Positions 46,619 to 56,684 of a DNA stretch of 64,000 nucleotides are shown piece after piece. How positions within the stretch are numbered: position 1 is the first letter of the stretch; the number at the start of each line of letters is the position of its first letter. The DNA is from Lineus longissimus (taxonomy: Eukaryota > Nemertea > Pilidiophora > Heteronemertea > Lineidae), in NCBI RefSeq assembly GCF_910592395.1, contig NC_088316.1, forward strand, positions 620,001 through 684,000, written 5' to 3'. The position numbers and the translations under genes were made by a program. The notes under the pieces are model-generated. The model was not told where the DNA came from and did no database searches. It saw only the letters and a program-made list of their open reading frames with translations.

Positions 46619-47097
46619 TAATAGGCAGGTTTCGCAACCCTCGCGACGACGTACGAACTATGAAGGTCAGTGGACATCAAGTCCTGCGCTGATTCATTTA
46701 CGGGACACCCCTTATTCATCAATCTTACTCATGCGTCCCCATAGTTGTAGAAGGTAGTACTTTTCTATTCAACAAACAGTACACATCTCTTGCTTATACT
46801 CCCCCTTTAAGATACCAGCACCCATAAAAAGCCTTATGACTGACTATTCGACCGTTAGTGTTTAGAGATTTTGTCTTTGTTAAATTGTATGTATTGTTGG
46901 CTAGTGAACCATGTATAGAAATATAGACTAGGAATATAGCCTGCGAAACCCAGCCGTCAATAACTCCTCTAAATGTATCAGGAACTATCGGCGGCTGAAA
47001 CCGCAGTCTGACCAGTTACTTCATGTTATACCAATTCCAAGTAAAGAACAATTTGTAAGACATTATGTAATCACCACCGATATGTAAATATTTTTGT

Positions 47098-47103
47098 AAT
47101 AAA
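47098..47103 (+). terminator. Candidate polyadenylation signal of the CARP gene
   Basis: AATAAA about 480 nt after the TGA of the terminal exon, in an AT-rich stretch (tttttgtAATAAAattgaaa). The nearest canonical hexamer downstream of the stop that I noticed. Confidence 0.5.
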
Positions 47104-47198
47104 ATTGAAAGTGAAAATAACCCTGGATTTTTTCAAATCATCAGCAGCCAGAGTCGAGTCGTTTTTGTGACACGGTGGAGCTGCCAGGCTCAAGTCGT

Positions 47199-47425
47199 CT
47201 GGCTGTGACTGTCTCATCTCCCGCACCGTGTCGGCGACACGATTGAGCAGCAAGGCCTGGCGCAGTCTGGTTGTGACTGTCTCATCTCTCTCTCACCGTG
47301 TCGGCGATATGATGGAGCAGCAAGGCCTGGCGCGGTCTGGTTGTGACTGTCTCATCTCTCTCACCGTGTCGGCGACATAATGGAGCAGCAAAGGCCTGGT
47401 GCGGTCTGGTTGTTGCGACTGTCTC
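47199..47425. repeat. 68-70-bp tandem repeat, about 3.3 units
   Basis: Units read TGTGACTGTCTCATCTCTCT, then CACCGTGTCGGCGA, then GGAGCAGCAAGGCCTGGCGC. Copies start near 47205, 47270, 47340 and 47408 (partial). Confidence 0.85.
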
Positions 47426-47654
47426 ATCTCCGATCACTGCAACAGTGCCATTTCTTAGAGCTAGTGCCAGCTCTCATAAAGAGAACAAGGACAATACGTT
47501 GTCGCACCGAAACTGCTGGTAGCTCTTCACAACTAGGACACCTGAGACAGCTGCTCCCCTATTCGGCCATTCCATAACAGCCAGATCTCACGAAGCGAAC
47601 TCAGTGCCCAGGTCACGTAGCGCTTCACAAACAGAATATACGAGACAGCTAGTG

Positions 47655-47935
47655 TCACAACCAGTGGAGACAAGTGTGCAGCCTCAAAGGAAAAGTGGGA
47701 TGTTCTTCCTCGTTCTCAAGTAGGCCTAAAGTCACAACCGGTTGGAAGAGGAGTACACCGGCGAGTGGTGTATTGAGATGTTGTTCCTTGTACCAAACAT
47801 CGGACACTCACATCGGAGACGGAATGTGGTCTACAGGCGCAACCAGTGGAGACAAGAGTGCGAGGAACAACATCACACCATACCGATTCTGACAGTCCTC
47901 ATGTCTCCACTGGTTGTGACTGTAGGCCTACTCCC
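47655..47935. repeat. Inverted/direct repeats of CACAACCAGTGGAGACAAG
   Basis: CACAACCAGTGGAGACAAG occurs near 47657 and again (CGCAACC form) near 47832. Its complement GTCTCCACTGGTTGTGAC lies at about 47904. GTAGGCCTAAAGTCACAACC near 47720 and GGTTGTGACTGTAGGCCTAC ending near 47932 form an inverted pair. Confidence 0.65.
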
Positions 47936-49632
47936 GTCCCTGCTGTGAGTGTTTCTGGGACTGATGTTGGGTTCAAGTAACAACATCACATTTATACGCT
48001 GGTCATGAATGTACAAACCGTCAGACCAAGACACACCCGAAGACGGTAGTTAGGACTACTGTCACAATTAGTTGGGACAAGAGGTCAGTACTCGTCGGTC
48101 TAAATATGATACCGCTGTGTTTCTACGATCAATGTCTCGATCAATGACAAGTGATTCCATAGCATGACATTTCTTCATGACCGCGCTAGGGTGAAGCAGC
48201 GTAATTCTATAGAGTGGCTTGGAGATAAAGATGCGTTCTAATGTGAATTTTATTGATGGCAGCTAAGGAGAAATACACATCATCCTGGCACCAGTGGTTT
48301 TCAACGCCGCCTCTCGATATTAGTATACGAGGTAGGTGTTTCAAAAACCTGAATCTCAGGATGATATTACATAGAAAGAAAATAGCTATCTTCTGTGATT
48401 GGGTGCGTGCGTCGTACCTGGCCCGCGATGGTACCAGTTCTGAAAGAAACAACCTGAGCTGGATGTCATTTTGCTGGTCAATCAACTTTATCAAGGATGA
48501 GAGTTGACAACTTCAGTAAAGGCCTTATAGGCTATTTCTCGCTGCGATTTCTGCTCTGGGGAAGCTACGCACGGTCCAAATAGATACAGTGAATACCTAA
48601 AAATAACCTACCAGTGCTTTTTGCGCTTTTAAAGAATAACACTTCCGCTTTCGGGTATTTGTATGACCAAGTACCAAGGGTCGTGCGAGGATTTCCCGCA
48701 TGGGGCGAAACGCAGCGGGAAACACCCTTGTATAGAATCAGACCTTTAATTTGATCGATTGATATCGCAGGACAAATAAGTCTTCATTTTACCGGATTGT
48801 CAATTGGCTATGCATTTGTGACTCCAGTAAAAGATACGTTTGAGTAGTTAAAGAGACATATCAAAGACTGGCAACGAGGTCGGCATCTTAGTGACAGATA
48901 GTTAGGACGAGCGCCAGTCTCGAATGACACTGCTGGGTTTGTGCGTCATTCACCAAGTGGATGCGAAAAGGTGCAATTACATCGCTGCTTGAAGGAATCG
49001 GTTCTATACGAGTGTGTTCTCGTGGAGGGTTTAGAGCGGAGATTGGTCTTCTTCCAAGGAAGCTGGCAGCAGTGATTTGATCAGTGATCCGCGATACCTC
49101 ATGACAACACGATTTGTGATGGACTTGCTTCGAGTAAGGATGCGGGGAATTACGCTTAGGAATCGGTGTGTTCATGTTGAAGTCAGGCAGTGTTGGATTT
49201 AATTCATCACGTCCGATGTTCTTCAAAACCATTCTCCAGGCCCTTGTCCTGTGACAGCCTGGTAAAACCACGTCTCCTGGAGAGATCTCGAGATATTTGG
49301 GTGGTTGATCGCTCCGGTCAACGTGTAAACGTAACTACAATCCAACCTTGCGTCAGGAATTGACAATGACTTGGGACGAGGCTGGTCCTGTGGTATTCGA
49401 CGAAGGAACTGGCTCGCCACTGGTCTATTCGATATGGACTGTATTTACTTCCGTTTTGACAATCTTTTACCCATGTTGACTACACATTAATGCCTATGTA
49501 GGGACCTTCTGTAACCAATGAGCTTGGGAACTCAATGATACATAAAATGTCGGTGGAATTTTTGGCACCAAAATGAAATTGCATGCAGAGGAGTAATGCA
49601 TTTTATTTCGATTAGGTGACCGGTTTAGCTGC

Positions 49633-50007
49633 ATGATGGCCGATTTAGCTTTTTTAACTACAAGGTTGCCTCGAATACGGATTATGGACGAAGGACCAAC
49701 ACCTTCAGCCCCACCAAAGGTCAGAACTCAAAACGCCGCAACGAATCTCAAAGATGAATCCCTCAACGAAACAAATTTATATTCTTCCGAGGCAAGGACA
49801 GGTTTAGCCGTTACTATGACAACGCTTTCTACGGTCTCCATCTTGACGAATATTCTCGTCATTGTAACAATTCTTGCGTCAAAGAGACTACGGATTGTGA
49901 CGTCGGTGTTCTTGGTGAACCTGGCCGTGTGTGACCTGATGGTGGGGTTGGTAGTCATGCCACAGATGGTTAAGAACGCGCTCGAGAATACGTCAGAAAT
50001 ATCTCAG
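49633..50007 (+). CDS. GPCR exon 1 (N-terminus to TM2)
   Basis: 125 codons from ATG 49633 to CAG|gtaagt. In-frame ATGs also lie at 49636 and 49684. Encodes the extracellular tail, TM1, the first intracellular loop (SKRLRIVTSVF) and TM2. The spacing from the TM2 Pro to the TM3 Cys across the junction is 18, as in related receptors, so no small exon is missing. Confidence 0.9.
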
Positions 50008-53000
50008 GTAAGTGAGAAACTTAACCAAAAGGCTCTCTCGGGCGGCAAAATGAGACTTTTTGAAATATTTCGGCCAAAATCACGGTAAAAAACAATGATT
50101 TTTTTACTTCTGGGGATCTGCCCCCTGTCCCTATATGCATAAAAGGATGGATTACATGTACTGTACGAACTAGGCCGAGTTATGTTAACCAACCTTTAGC
50201 TGGTGATAATGACCTGTCCAATCTTCGGTCTCAAAATACGTGATTGTCCACGTAATCTAAACCGTCAATCCCGTCTCAATATTATGCGGCCATCCCTTCA
50301 ATAACAACAGGTAGGGTATTATTACTTAATCTGATTACGTTCAGATGGACACCTGAGACGGACCGATCAGCTCACGAGACTTATACTGAGTATGCAGATA
50401 CTTTGAGGGCTACCTCAAATTTGAAAATAGTATTTGATTCTTTGCAATACGACTCAGTGCAATCCATGAGTATCATGTTTCTGATCGCTCGGCAGATCCA
50501 TAAACGATGATGAAATCGGTCCCGGTAATGTGACATTAGCAGTGTGTCAGAAACCGGAAGACGGGGAATGATAGAGTAAGAATGATGGATAGCTACCTAG
50601 TAGAGGTCACGTCACGCCCAGTTGCACACTGCTGCTATGTAATGTAAAGTAAATAGCAAATCTATACAGCGCCCATATCGCCAGAAGAAAGATTTCCGTT
50701 CAGGGGCGTCTTAAGGGGGATTATAGGCAGGATCTAGGTCGGCCGATTTAGTTGCACGAAGTCGACGATATGTGTCTCCACTATCTCCAAGTACATACAA
50801 AACCAGACCAGGCCACATTCGTGCGCGTTTGCAGGGCAGACGAGACCGGTTTAGATCGGTTTTGCCTCGTGTAAACTGCCCTATGATTGGGTTCACACCC
50901 ACTTGTGGTAGTCCGACCTACCGATCGACTCTGTTAGAATGATATTGTACGTTAAGATCGACATGTTTTTTGCAAAAAAAACCCAATGTCATTGAAAGCT
51001 ACTGAGAGCAAGCTTGGGCCTCGAAGGCTGATTTATCAACCAGTCAAGTAAACCAATCGATTAATATCTGCTAATCTCAGGACAAACACAGAATCTGGAG
51101 CTGACAATTATATGTTAGCGTGATGGATGGCTCTGTACTGTGCCCAATCAGCCCATCCTGAACTCCAGGGCAGCTCTTGGCACTAATGACCGAGCTTGTG
51201 AAGTGAGTAACATGTGCGAGGCGAGGAGCATATACCAGAGTCTTTGTTGAAAGACTCCGATACGACCGACTCTGGTATTCGAGGATGTCATGCATCAGCC
51301 CCGCCTGCCCTTAATTACCAGCCCGGCTATGAAGGAAATGCTTTATGACTTGTTGTTGGTGTGGATGTCCCCATTACCGAATTTGAAAAATGAAGCAAAG
51401 TTGAACGTAGCTCGTCGTTGGATGGATGGCATGATACAATAGGGCCGTTCCTGTTCTCAAGAGAACAGGGGCATTCACTTCATTCTGTAGGAGTTCGAAT
51501 TGCTTCTAGCCAAAGTCGTGGAACCTATATATGGTCAACTCTTCAGAGACAGCTGGAGAGTCCACCGTGACTATTCAAGAGGGAAACATAGAGAGACGTG
51601 CAATTTCTGTATCTTGTGTCCATAAACAACGGGACGAAACAGTCAGAAACGTGATAATACCAATGTGCTAACTAGTTTGAACTGATAGCCATCTGATCCA
51701 GACACCAATCACTGGCTTCTTGTTGTCACAGGTGAACAAATAATCGATATGAATGGGAGACGCAGCGTACAAGAACCTGGCCAAGAGACATTTCTGCCTA
51801 AATGCCGACTTGTCTAATATCTACACTCTTAGAAATAAAAGTTTTGGAGCTCCTGAAAAAACATTTAAGGTTTTTCGGCCAACAATGCATATTATATGCA
51901 CCCCGTAGAGGTTTTTCGGTAAAATGAAAACGCCAGTTGATTTCTCATACTCTGACAAAGCTCTAAGTCTTGTTGATACTTTGCTGAAAAACCTCTATGG
52001 TATGCATATTTGTGCTGGCTGAAAAACCTTTATTGGCTATTCAAAACCTCCAAAACTTTTACGTATTTCAAAGAGTGTAATACATCAGCTAAAAACTTCA
52101 ACCACTGACATTACTCTCCAGATGCTTTTTGCAGGCGATAATTCAGTGGTGCAAAGGAAGGTTCAGTATATACGTCAATGTGACGCGACATGTAATCCCA
52201 ATGAGTCTGCTGAATGTTAGAACTCTTACTCTTTCGTTACAGATCTGGTGTAAGATTGAAGCCTTCCTGGTGAGCATCTTCACCATCGGGTCCACCCTGA
52301 CCCTGACAACCATCGCCCTGGACCGCTACTTAGCCATCGTCCACTGCCTCGAATACTGGTCCAAGCCGCATGGCCCGTACGCTGTGAAGATGGTGATAGG
52401 GATCTGGGTGCAGGCGGTCCTCTGCAGCCTTCCACCAGTGTTAGGATGGGGCTCGGTCCGGTACGACTCCGCTCAATTTCTGTGCGGTTTATCCTGGACT
52501 TCTGATACAAGTTATGGTGCAGTCATGTTTCTTGTCGCATTTGGCTCACCGGGGATCTTAATGATGTATTGCTACGGAAGAATTCTGAAAGTTGCCCAAT
52601 CACATGCGAGGCGAATCATGGACATTCGTGGCTACGCCAACGAATCGGCAATAGACCCAAATGGATTCATCGCTCGATCTCTCATTGACCCGCTCCGCCA
52701 TGCTTCTATGTTTAGTGTTCCAAGCGGCCAGATAGCAGATCCGAAGATGATAGGCCAGGAGCAAACGGGCGACAATCTCAGCAATGCGTCGCAACAGAGT
52801 AATATCGCGGGAAATGGGCGGGGACTCCGTCCAGCCCTTCGGCTGATCTCTCTAGTCATACTCTTCCTGTGTTGCTGGCTTCCGTACGTTATCACTACCT
52901 GCGTTGTATTGAAGACTCAAGTTGAATCAAAACAAACGCGAATTGCTATGACTGTGGCAATCGTCAGTATCTGTATTCAAAGTGTGATCAATCCATTTGT

Positions 53001-53673
53001 TTACGCCATTAGCAACAGACGTTTCCGGTTTGCTTTGCATCGATTGGTCAAAAAGTGCCGGAAGAGGAAGCGACAGGTGCATCCTGGGAACGGTTCGATG
53101 GCTCAACAGAGATTTGATAAATGGAGACATAAGCCAGTATTTTCGATGCCTGGGCCTAATTTTCAAACGCGGGACCGACAAAGCGATCGAAATGCTCAGA
53201 GTTTGCCAACCGAAATGACTGGACTTGGCGAATCATCAAACACACGGGTAGCGACACCTTTATGTCACGTGATAAATTCAAAATATTCCCGTGACATTGG
53301 GAGAGAAACGTCTATCCCCGGAGTCGCATCGAATGCTATTGGCGGAACTGAAGTTGCATCTGATGTTGCAAGTTATCATAGTCCTCCAAATTCTGATAGG
53401 CCTATTTTCCCCGAAAATGATGAGATGACAGTTGATATTTTCCCCAAATCTGAAATCGCAAATAATCATGGTCCTCAAAATGGTGATATTTTCCCCGAGA
53501 AGGATATGACTTTTCAGGGCTGTTCAAAGGAACTGACTCTCAGTCCTAGCACGCTGCAGGCACCCTTGTCGATAGCGTCAGTGAGTGAACACAAAACGTC
53601 CAAAACGCATGTTGTGTATTTTAACGCTGTTACTGACATATCTACTACGACGACTTCTAACTTAAAGAAGTAG
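49633..53673 (+). CDS. Class A (rhodopsin-family) orphan GPCR, two coding exons
   Basis: Exons 49633-50007 and 52243-53673 join in phase 0 to give 601 residues. TM1 is near residues 57-82; TM2 has NLAVCDLMVGL (Asp101 = 2.50). Cys128 and Cys206 should form the TM3-loop disulfide. DRY is 152-154, TM5 Pro is 228, CWLP is 336-339 and NPFVY is 375-379. ICL3 is about 75 residues and the cytoplasmic tail about 215. Position 3.32 is Val, not the Asp of amine receptors. The TM3-TM5 region (SLPPVLGWGSVRYD, then a Cys, then CYGRILKVAQSHARR) recalls the GPR161/GPR101 orphan group, but I cannot assign an orthologue. Sequons NET (45) and NTS (119) lie outside the membrane. Met18 is an alternative start. 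Confidence 0.92.
51237..51283. repeat. ATACCAGAGTC inverted repeat
   Basis: ATACCAGAGTC and GACTCTGGTAT are perfect complements about 25 nt apart. Related CAGAGTCTTT/GAAAGACTC sequences occur near 30030 and 42290. Confidence 0.55.
51822..52079. mobile_element. MITE with imperfect long terminal inverted repeats
   Basis: The left end TACACTCTTAGAAATAAAAG followed by TTTTGGAG is mirrored at the right by CTCCAAAACTTTTACG and GAGTGTA. Further inside, AGGTTTTTCGG and GAAAAACCT segments pair. A TA at each edge fits a TA target duplication and a Tc1/mariner-like origin, but the superfamily is inferred. There is no coding capacity. Confidence 0.75.
52243..53673 (+). CDS. GPCR exon 2 (TM3 to C-terminus)
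   Basis: Starts IWCKIEAFLVSIFTIGSTLT in phase 0 after ctttcgttacag and runs to TAG at 53673. It carries DRY, the TM4-TM7 motifs, a basic stretch after TM7 (KKCRKRKRQ) and a long Ser/Thr- and Asn-rich tail. The frame also extends upstream of the acceptor, but that part lacks receptor features. Confidence 0.92.
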   Translation: MWCKIEAFLVSIFTIGSTLTLTTIALDRYLAIVHCLEYWSKPHGPYAVKMVIGIWVQAVLCSLPPVLGWGSVRYDSAQFLCGLSWTSDTSYGAVMFLVAFGSPGILMMYCYGRILKVAQSHARRIMDIRGYANESAIDPNGFIARSLIDPLRHASMFSVPSGQIADPKMIGQEQTGDNLSNASQQSNIAGNGRGLRPALRLISLVILFLCCWLPYVITTCVVLKTQVESKQTRIAMTVAIVSICIQSVINPFVYAISNRRFRFALHRLVKKCRKRKRQVHPGNGSMAQQRFDKWRHKPVFSMPGPNFQTRDRQSDRNAQSLPTEMTGLGESSNTRVATPLCHVINSKYSRDIGRETSIPGVASNAIGGTEVASDVASYHSPPNSDRPIFPENDEMTVDIFPKSEIANNHGPQNGDIFPEKDMTFQGCSKELTLSPSTLQAPLSIASVSEHKTSKTHVVYFNAVTDISTTTTSNLKK

Positions 53674-55052
53674 GATCTCACCGATATATCAGATCTTGGC
53701 CTAGGCGAAAACTACCACACCCAAGCGGGTATATGCGCACGACACTTCCTTTAAAGGCCTCCGCCATTTATTCAATTTGGTGGTCTCATTGTGATGAAAA
53801 TGACACTCGGTCACAGGTTTTGGCAGATTCACACGTACATATACCCCAGAGATCTGATACAATGGCGGGCCAGAGCCGGTCTGTAGACACGCGTGCAATT
53901 GACTATGGTGTCACCTGGTGTTGGATACGCGCACTAAATATAGTGAAGGCATGGATGAATACAATGTACAGAATGGGCGTGCGTGTAGGCCTACTTGCCA
54001 GAGAATAGCCAGGATCAATAATAGATTATTTATATCAGTCTCCGTTCATAGGATGACAACCGAACACCTGGTGCGGCGAAGTATCTAGTCTTTACACGAC
54101 AATTAAATGAAGGTGCAGCGACTTCATCAATTAATTAATTATTAGGGGTCATCTCAAGCAAGACTAATTATAAATGAACAGTGAAACGAATGTTCTGTAA
54201 TGCATAATATACCACATATCCTTATGTAATCTTGGAAAGCTGCGCAGTGGGAAAGCGTCACAAATGCGATACACATGTATACCATTAGTAGTCATTGATT
54301 AAACTAGGTTGGACACAATTTCCCAACAACATTTGTATTTTTTTAATTCTCAAATCTCGAGACGGGCCTTCTTTCAACACATCTGCCGCACTGTCCTTTC
54401 ACTGTCCTAGGGTTTATAGCAGCAGCTGTGATGGACTTGTGGTCGGAAAGATGCTCGGTCGTTATGTGACATATATGCTTGCTCTACAGGGAGCAGCCAG
54501 AACCCAGGAGAATCCTGCGAGTATTGACTCGGTAAAATCACACCATAGAGCGAAAGCCGCGAGGTGGCTATGTTGACAAGAGGAGCGATGCGGGAGGTCG
54601 GGAGTCGTGCATTAAATATCAGAAAATTCATTAACATTTGTGGAAATTAAACATATGGTGCAAACGGATAAGAAACTTGTGAATTTAATCAGAATAAAAC
54701 CAAGATAAATCAAATCTTGATTCCCACTGGCCATTATATATTTATCGAACTAAAACTGGACAGTTTTCGTGCATGCTCTTATTACCGGGTACATGTTGTT
54801 CTGCTTTGCAGTAGGAGAGGATATTTCCTATCATTGAAGACTTCTTATACTTTTGGATTAGTTGATTTGAAGGAACGTTCTAGTAAAGGATAACACCTAC
54901 TACTTCGTCAACTGCGAAGAAATGGGATTTCAATTTACCACAAAGGCAGGATTTTTGATCTTTCCATGTCTGAGCACGGAAGAAATGACCTGAACAAAAG
55001 TGACGTAATGATCCTAGTACAAATTTCGCGTTCACCTTATATATAATTTGCA
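53674..55052 (+). other. Intergenic spacer between GPCR and pseudo-sulfatase
   Basis: About 1.4 kb with no recognised gene. Holds the GPCR 3' UTR and presumably the promoter of the next gene. TTATATATAATT lies only 12-15 nt before the sulfatase ATG, so it is too close to act as its TATA box. Confidence 0.6.
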
Positions 55053-56684
55053 ATGTCGACGGTGGGATCCGACGACGAAGCGTCGGATGAGCAAACTCGT
55101 CTCCTGGAATCGGCAGAGGAGGCTGCAGCCGAGGTTGAATCAGGTGACTACGCCTACGATTACGCTCCAATGAAAGAAGTCTACAAAATTCTAATCGGAA
55201 TTTGTTCAGTTGTTGTGATAATTATTCTTTCAATTGCTGTATATCCCTCAAGGACACCGCAAGGTGGCAGCACCAGTGGCGGAAATGACGTGAGTAACCT
55301 TGAGAGTGTATCTGAAGGTCAAACGAAGGTCATAACAAAGAAGCCCCACATCGTTTTTGTTACTGCCAGTGGTTTAGGCTGGAACGACGTTGGATGGAGA
55401 AACTGGGAAGTAAGGTCACCTAATCTGAACCGTCTGGCAAAAAAGGGCGTGGTCTTCAATTGGTCATATGTTGAGGATGCAGATGAACCGACCCAGGAGG
55501 CCATTTTGTCCGGTTTATATCCACATTTTTCCGCAGCAAATTGTTTGCCGCGAAACGCTACATTCTTACCAAATGTTCTGAGAGGTGCTGGTTATAAAAC
55601 ACACATGATCGGGGCTTGGAATATAGAACATAAAAATGTCAGTTTTCTACCAAATGATATTGGATTCGACTCATATTTTGGCTCCATAGGCAAGGTAGAT
55701 TATTATAATCATAGAAACTCGTATTCAAATCATTGGGAAAATGCCAAACAAGTCGATGGCTATAACGGGACATTTCTTACGGACGTCTTTGCGGATCGTG
55801 CTGTGCAGAAGATACGAGACCATGTTGTTGGCAAAGACAACAGTCCGCTATTCCTTTATCTGGCGTTCCAAGCCATCGCAGAGCCAACCTCGCCTCCAGT
55901 GATGTATAGAATGCCAGAGAACCATCCAAATGTCTGGAAAAAACGGCGGAGAGTTTATGAAATGATCTACGCTCTGGACAGTGCAGTTGGTAGAGTGTTG
56001 GACGAAATCCGATCTTCCGGTATCGACGAAGACACTATTTTCATCTTCAGTACTACAAGTGGTGCGGCTGTGGACGAGGCTGGTTCCAACTCTCCATTGC
56101 GTGGAGGGAAGTTTACCCAATGGGAGGGCGGAACACGTGCCACGACTATAATGCGGAGCGAGAAACTACGGAACAGTACCCTGTACAGCGGTCTATTTCA
56201 CGCCGTGGATTGGTTAGCCACCCTCTCGTCTGCTGCAGGGATGACGCCAAATCTAAATGTCACCGATGGCGTAGACTATTGGAGCCTTTTAGTTAACGAC
56301 TTTGCCAACAGATCTGTGATCACCAAAGGTCAAAATGTCAAAGTCATTCGGAGAGGGCGGTATAAACTCATCATCGGGAACCCAGTTCGGGCCGATTATA
56401 AAGGAAGGGTGTTGTCAAAACTTAATATAACAGACATGAATTTGAATTGTGTTTTCAATGCGCGTAAATACTTCGCGAGCGATAAGTGCAAGGATTTTAA
56501 TTTTGATTTGAGCAATGCGACTCTATTGTTTGACCTCTACGATGACCCAGGCGAACTCCAAGATATTTCAATGAGTCACCCCCGTATTTTGCAAGACTTG
56601 AAACTCGAACTTTCGAAAGTTTTTGAAGATTGTGTTCTTTCTGACGGGCGAAGTCTTCCAGTGGCGGCCACACCGGGGGCTTAA
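55053..56684 (+). CDS. Membrane-anchored arylsulfatase-B-like pseudoenzyme, intronless
   Basis: 543 residues in one exon. A cytoplasmic-type N-terminus (1-43) contains the acidic dileucine EQTRLL (13-18) and YAPM (37-40). One hydrophobic span follows (about 44-64, KILIGICSVVVIIILSIAVY), then a sulfatase domain (about 98-540) with GLGWNDVGWRN, SPNLNRLAKKGV, GYKTHMIG, IGFDSYFG, DYYNH, PLFLYLAFQ and PLRGGKFTQWEGG, a clear arylsulfatase B/I/J-type backbone. The catalytic set is gone: the two Asp after the first strand are Ser106-Gly107, the formylglycine Cys of CxPSR is Asp144 with Arg now Gln148, GKWHLG is GAWNIE (Lys to Ala188, His to Asn190), the later His is Ala276, and DN is Thr335-Ser336. 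Only Lys353 remains. It should not hydrolyse sulfate esters; a binding or scaffolding role is inference. Several N-glycosylation sequons follow the membrane segment. Confidence 0.93.
   Translation: MSTVGSDDEASDEQTRLLESAEEAAAEVESGDYAYDYAPMKEVYKILIGICSVVVIIILSIAVYPSRTPQGGSTSGGNDVSNLESVSEGQTKVITKKPHIVFVTASGLGWNDVGWRNWEVRSPNLNRLAKKGVVFNWSYVEDADEPTQEAILSGLYPHFSAANCLPRNATFLPNVLRGAGYKTHMIGAWNIEHKNVSFLPNDIGFDSYFGSIGKVDYYNHRNSYSNHWENAKQVDGYNGTFLTDVFADRAVQKIRDHVVGKDNSPLFLYLAFQAIAEPTSPPVMYRMPENHPNVWKKRRRVYEMIYALDSAVGRVLDEIRSSGIDEDTIFIFSTTSGAAVDEAGSNSPLRGGKFTQWEGGTRATTIMRSEKLRNSTLYSGLFHAVDWLATLSSAAGMTPNLNVTDGVDYWSLLVNDFANRSVITKGQNVKVIRRGRYKLIIGNPVRADYKGRVLSKLNITDMNLNCVFNARKYFASDKCKDFNFDLSNATLLFDLYDDPGELQDISMSHPRILQDLKLELSKVFEDCVLSDGRSLPVAATPGA

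Larger units (their letters stand above)
46619..49632 (+). other. CARP 3' UTR, tandem repeats and spacer
   Basis: The likely CARP 3' UTR runs to the AATAAA at 47098-47103, about 480 nt past the stop. Tandem and inverted repeats rich in GTTGTGACTG follow up to about 47950. From there to the GPCR start no gene was recognised; a minus-strand frame of 127 codons at 48888-49271 has no known motif. Confidence 0.6.
50008..52242 (+). other. GPCR intron (2.2 kb)
   Basis: Phase 0, gtaagt to cgttacag. Contains a CAGAGTC-type inverted repeat near 51237-51283 and a 258-bp MITE at 51822-52079. No gene recognised. Confidence 0.8.

Noticed and set aside
48888-49271. 127-codon minus-strand frame upstream of the GPCR
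   Set aside because: Composition is unremarkable, with no motif, no splice partner and no sign of conservation from sequence alone.
55038-55049. TTATATATAATT as a TATA box for the pseudo-sulfatase
   Set aside because: It lies only 12-15 nt before the ATG, leaving no room for a transcription start and 5' UTR at the usual distance.
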